Assembly (NCBI GenBank): GCA_021160865.1
Contig: JAGHBS010000163.1
Span: 1 to 17,060 of the forward strand
Source of the DNA: Planctomycetota bacterium
GTDB taxonomy: Bacteria > Planctomycetota > Phycisphaerae > SM23-33
DNA length: 17,060 nt
Direction: 5' to 3'
Part shown: positions 14,383-17,060 of the stretch, one piece after another
Numbering within the stretch: position 1 is the first letter of the stretch
Layout of the letters: each line of letters opens with the position of its first letter
Made by a program: the position numbers and the translations under genes
The notes under the pieces: model-generated
Seen by the model: only the letters and a program-made list of their open reading frames with translations
What the model was told of the DNA's origin: nothing
The model's database searches: none

Positions 14383-14496
14383 TCTCTCCGTCCACTTGCA
14401 AAAAGCCTCAATCGATATAATAATCAAGCCAGCCAATTATTCGACTAATTATCAGGCAATCATAGGAGAAACAGTTTTTTTCCTAAAATCAAACTT

Positions 14497-14525
14497 TTGT
14501 CCTTTTGCAACACAAGGGATAAAAT
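14497..14525 (+). promoter_or_regulatory. Promoter for ispA-dxs, placed for a leaderless start
   Basis: TTGTCC (14497-14502), a 17-base spacer and TAAAAT (14520-14525) make a good sigma-70 match. The -10 ends only seven bases before the ispA ATG, so transcription should begin at or next to the start codon. Confidence 0.45.
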
Positions 14526-14532
14526 AGGATAT

Positions 14533-15438
14533 ATGTCAAGTTCTACAATTGCAAACCGTATTGGTCAATTGCTCGAGCCATACGCCGAGAAGGCTAACTC
14601 AGCCTTGCGAAGATGGCTTGATGATGAGGATGTTCCTGCCTCACTGGCTGAAGCGATGCAGTACGTTGTATACAACGGTGGCAAAAGATTGAGACCTTCT
14701 CTCGTTATATTATCAGCTGAGGCAGTCAATGATTGTAAGAATTGGATTGTTGACCCCACCCCTGCTGCTGTTGCCGTTGAGATGGTGCATTGCTATAGTC
14801 TGGTTCACGACGACCTACCTGCGATGGATAACGACGACCTTCGGCGGGGTAAGCCTACCTGCCATGTTAAGTTCGGTGAAGCAATGGCGATACTCGTCGG
14901 CGATGCCTTACTGACGAGGGCATTTGAGGTAATCTCCCGAGGTATTTCCAATGAGCGGATAGCAACTAAATTAGTGGCTGAGTTAGCATCAAGTGCAGGA
15001 CCTGCAGGATTAATTGCCGGTCAAGTGGCTGATATGGCATTGTTCGAAGTGCCACAGAACCTGGCAGGGATGCATTATATCCACGAGCATAAGACGGCAG
15101 CGCTTCTTCGATGTTCTACTCGAATGGGCGGCATCTGTGCAGGTGCAACCGAAGAACAACTCGAGGCACTGAGTAAGTATGGTGAGAAAATTGGCTTGGC
15201 ATTTCAGATTATCGACGACTTGCTCGACGTTATCGGCTCGGTCGATACCCTCGGCAAAACTCCCGGGAAGGACGCAAGATTAGGAAAGAAAACCTATATA
15301 ACTTCAATGAATCATGATCAGGCGAGGCAACTTGTCAATGAATTAACTCTCCAGGCTGGTGAGGCGTTGGAAATTTTTGGACATCGAGCAGATAAACTAA
15401 AAGAATTGGCAATTCTCTTGTCTCATCGGGATCGGTAA
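14533..15438 (+). CDS. ispA: Polyprenyl (farnesyl/geranylgeranyl) diphosphate synthase
   Basis: Condenses isopentenyl diphosphate with allylic diphosphates to make farnesyl or geranylgeranyl diphosphate. From the ATG at 14533 it has 301 residues, the usual length; a TTG at 14497 would add 12 residues but overlaps the promoter and has no ribosome binding site. GGKRLRP (49-55) binds IPP. The first aspartate-rich motif is DDLPAMDNDDLRRGKPTCH (93-111), the bacterial DDxxxxD type, and the second is QIIDDLLD (225-232). HKTAALL (186-192) and GKTPGKDARLGKKTY (241-255) are typical. The residues before the first motif (CYSLVH) match E. coli IspA, favouring farnesyl diphosphate, but chain length is not certain. 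dxs follows after 15 bases. Confidence 0.94.
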   Translation: MSSSTIANRIGQLLEPYAEKANSALRRWLDDEDVPASLAEAMQYVVYNGGKRLRPSLVILSAEAVNDCKNWIVDPTPAAVAVEMVHCYSLVHDDLPAMDNDDLRRGKPTCHVKFGEAMAILVGDALLTRAFEVISRGISNERIATKLVAELASSAGPAGLIAGQVADMALFEVPQNLAGMHYIHEHKTAALLRCSTRMGGICAGATEEQLEALSKYGEKIGLAFQIIDDLLDVIGSVDTLGKTPGKDARLGKKTYITSMNHDQARQLVNELTLQAGEALEIFGHRADKLKELAILLSHRDR

Positions 15439-15453
15439 GTTGAGCAATAACCA

Positions 15454-17060
15454 ATGAAGCATCATAAACATCCAAATGAATCAGAATTGCAAGAATCTCA
15501 GCGGATTGACATTCTTGGGCAGATTGCCTCCCCCGCTGATCTGAAAAATATATCACCGGAACAACTCAAATTGCTTGCAGAGCAGGTTCGTCAGCTCATT
15601 ATGGAGACTGTATCAAAAACCGGGGGGCATCTGGCAAGCAATCTCGGAACAGTCGAATTGACCATCGCTCTGCACAAAGTATTCGATTTTTCCAGAGATC
15701 GGCTCTTTTGGGACGTTGGCCATCAGTGCTATACGCACAAAATTCTCACCGGTAGAAAGGACAAATTTAACACGCTCCGCCAAAAAGGTGGATTGAGCGG
15801 CTATCCCTCCCCTGCTGAAAGCGATTATGACCTATTCATCGCAGGCCACGCCGGTACTGCCATTTCAACGGCTATGGGTTTGGCATGGGCAGATCAGCAC
15901 TATGGTAGAAATGATAGGAAGATTGTTGCCGTTGTCGGAGATGCTGCTATCGTCAATGGCCTGTCGCTTGAAGCCGTAAATAACATCGGGCTGTTGAAAC
16001 GCCAATTTCTCGTGGTACTTAACGATAATTCAATGGCAATAGATGCCACTCAAGGCACTCTTGCTCGATTGCTTGATCGTATCCGCCTGACACGAACGTA
16101 TTCTGATATCAAGCACTCTGCAAAACAGCTGATTACAGGCTTACCGCTGGGGGAAGAAATTGCCCAAAAACTTGAGCGTTTCAAGGAAGGTTTACGCGCT
16201 GCCGTTCACGGTCAGCAACTCTTCGAGGCACTGGGATTCAGGTACTTTGGACCGGTGGACGGGCATGACATCGATTCGCTTCTGGAGATACTCGAACACC
16301 TTGCCGATCTTGCCGAACCGGTGATTCTGCATGTACACACTCAAAAGGGCCATGGTTGTGAATTCGCCTCGAAAGATCCAAGCAAGTTTCACTCCGTCAG
16401 CGGCTCGCAACGCCAGGCCAACATTATCGAATCGCCCTCGTCAGGCAAGCTGTCATGGACAGGGGCATTCTCAAGGGCAATCCTTCAAAGGGCAAGAAAC
16501 GATAAAAGGATTATAACCATCACAGCAGCGATGGCTGATGGCACTGGCTTGGCAGCGGTACGCGACGCCTTGCCGGAACAGTATCTCGACGTCGGGATGA
16601 ACGAATCGCATGCTGTTGCAATGGCAGCAGGGCTGGCAAAGGCAGGATTGAAACCGATAGTAGCAATTTATTCAACCTTCCTACAGCGAGCATTTGATCA
16701 GATATTTCACGAGGTCTCGCTACAGGAACTTGGCGTACTTTTCTGCATCGACCGTGCAGGGTTAGTCGGCTCCGACGGCCCGACGCATCACGGATTATTT
16801 GATCTTGCATATCTGCGCATATTGCCTGGATTAGTAGTAATGGCACCGGCAGATGAAGCAGAACTTTCGTCTGCTATAGATTTTGCTTTATCATCAGGCA
16901 AACCTGCTGCCATCCGTTATCCTCGTGATGAAGTACCATCGAACCTTCCTGCACAAACGAAAGCACTTTTTTCAGGAGGACAACCCGTCCTCCTGCGCAA
17001 AGGCGATGATGGGACAATTCTGGCGCTTGGAGCGATGGTAGAGAACGCCCTATCAGCAGC
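15454..17060 (+). CDS. dxs: 1-deoxy-D-xylulose-5-phosphate synthase (3' end outside the window)
   Basis: The thiamine-diphosphate enzyme that joins pyruvate and glyceraldehyde 3-phosphate in the first step of the non-mevalonate isoprenoid pathway. The frame runs from the ATG at 15454 to the window edge: 535 codons of the usual 620-640. Landmarks: SKTGGHLASNLGTVELTIALH (54-74), WDVGHQCYTHKILTGR (86-101), the diphosphate site GDAAIVNGLSLEAVN (162-176) with N190 in LNDNSM, FGPVDGHD (265-272), catalytic E384 in NESHAV (383-388), AIYSTFLQRAFDQ (404-416) and DRAGLVGSDGPTHHG (433-447). The third residue of the usual GDG is alanine (A164), and GHSS is GHAG (131-134). Only a weak GAG precedes the ATG; it probably depends on ispA transcription, 15 bases upstream. 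Confidence 0.95.
   Translation, partial: MKHHKHPNESELQESQRIDILGQIASPADLKNISPEQLKLLAEQVRQLIMETVSKTGGHLASNLGTVELTIALHKVFDFSRDRLFWDVGHQCYTHKILTGRKDKFNTLRQKGGLSGYPSPAESDYDLFIAGHAGTAISTAMGLAWADQHYGRNDRKIVAVVGDAAIVNGLSLEAVNNIGLLKRQFLVVLNDNSMAIDATQGTLARLLDRIRLTRTYSDIKHSAKQLITGLPLGEEIAQKLERFKEGLRAAVHGQQLFEALGFRYFGPVDGHDIDSLLEILEHLADLAEPVILHVHTQKGHGCEFASKDPSKFHSVSGSQRQANIIESPSSGKLSWTGAFSRAILQRARNDKRIITITAAMADGTGLAAVRDALPEQYLDVGMNESHAVAMAAGLAKAGLKPIVAIYSTFLQRAFDQIFHEVSLQELGVLFCIDRAGLVGSDGPTHHGLFDLAYLRILPGLVVMAPADEAELSSAIDFALSSGKPAAIRYPRDEVPSNLPAQTKALFSGGQPVLLRKGDDGTILALGAMVENALSA

Noticed and set aside
14383..14436. TTG-started extension of lpxA by 18 residues
   Set aside because: The family begins at the internal ATG, which has GGAG in front; the extra residues do not match LpxA.
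16520..16846. Minus-strand open frame of 108 codons
   Set aside because: Antisense to dxs, which is continuous and well conserved across this stretch.
1..17060. Mobile elements, CRISPR arrays, toxin-antitoxin or defence genes
   Set aside because: No transposase, integrase, regular repeat array or defence family is seen; every gene of size is a housekeeping or transport gene.

Overview
The window looks like a piece of a Gram-negative-type bacterial chromosome, most likely a member of the Planctomycetota (Phycisphaerae-like). The main clues are: an LpxA acyltransferase, implying lipid A; a Dxs whose thiamine-diphosphate motif reads GDA-A-I instead of the usual GDG; a YrdC domain fused to a low-molecular-weight phosphatase and followed by RpiB; a protein with an N-terminal zinc ribbon (CxxC...CxxC); and a truncated gene at the left edge whose N-terminus resembles, from memory, a conserved planctomycete hypothetical. 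Base composition is moderate (mid-40s % GC by eye) and even. I see no insertion sequence, phage gene, CRISPR array, tRNA or rRNA, and no stretch over 300 bases without a gene.

Layout. 1-2777 is a minus-strand block, read right to left: a small membrane protein, a YjbQ/UPF0047 protein overlapping it, a zinc-ribbon protein, hisS, and the cut-off gene at the edge. A 218-base divergent region separates it from a stand-alone radical SAM protein (2996-4798). Then comes a three-gene carbohydrate ABC importer (substrate-binding protein and two permeases, 4944-8373) with no ATPase gene in the window. After a 223-base gap holding an 18-base perfect palindrome come hisI and a two-gene potassium uptake system (ktrB-ktrA, 9083-11622). 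A convergent region with a hairpin on each strand is followed by a second minus-strand block: lpxA, then the YrdC-phosphatase fusion overlapping rpiB. Divergent from lpxA are ispA and dxs, an isoprenoid-precursor pair; dxs runs off the right edge.

How the genes work together. Most are housekeeping: tRNA-His charging, t6A tRNA modification, pentose-phosphate isomerisation, lipid A initiation, isoprenoid synthesis, histidine synthesis and K+ homeostasis. No clearly new multi-gene system is visible. The points most worth following are: the fused phosphatase, whose loop carries the threonine that marks the arginine phosphatase YwlE, in the same order as ywlC-ywlE-ywlF of Bacillus; the voltage-sensor-like N-terminal extension of KtrB; matched insertions in both ABC permeases; and promoters that place the transcription start at or very near the start codon of ispA and possibly of the radical SAM gene.
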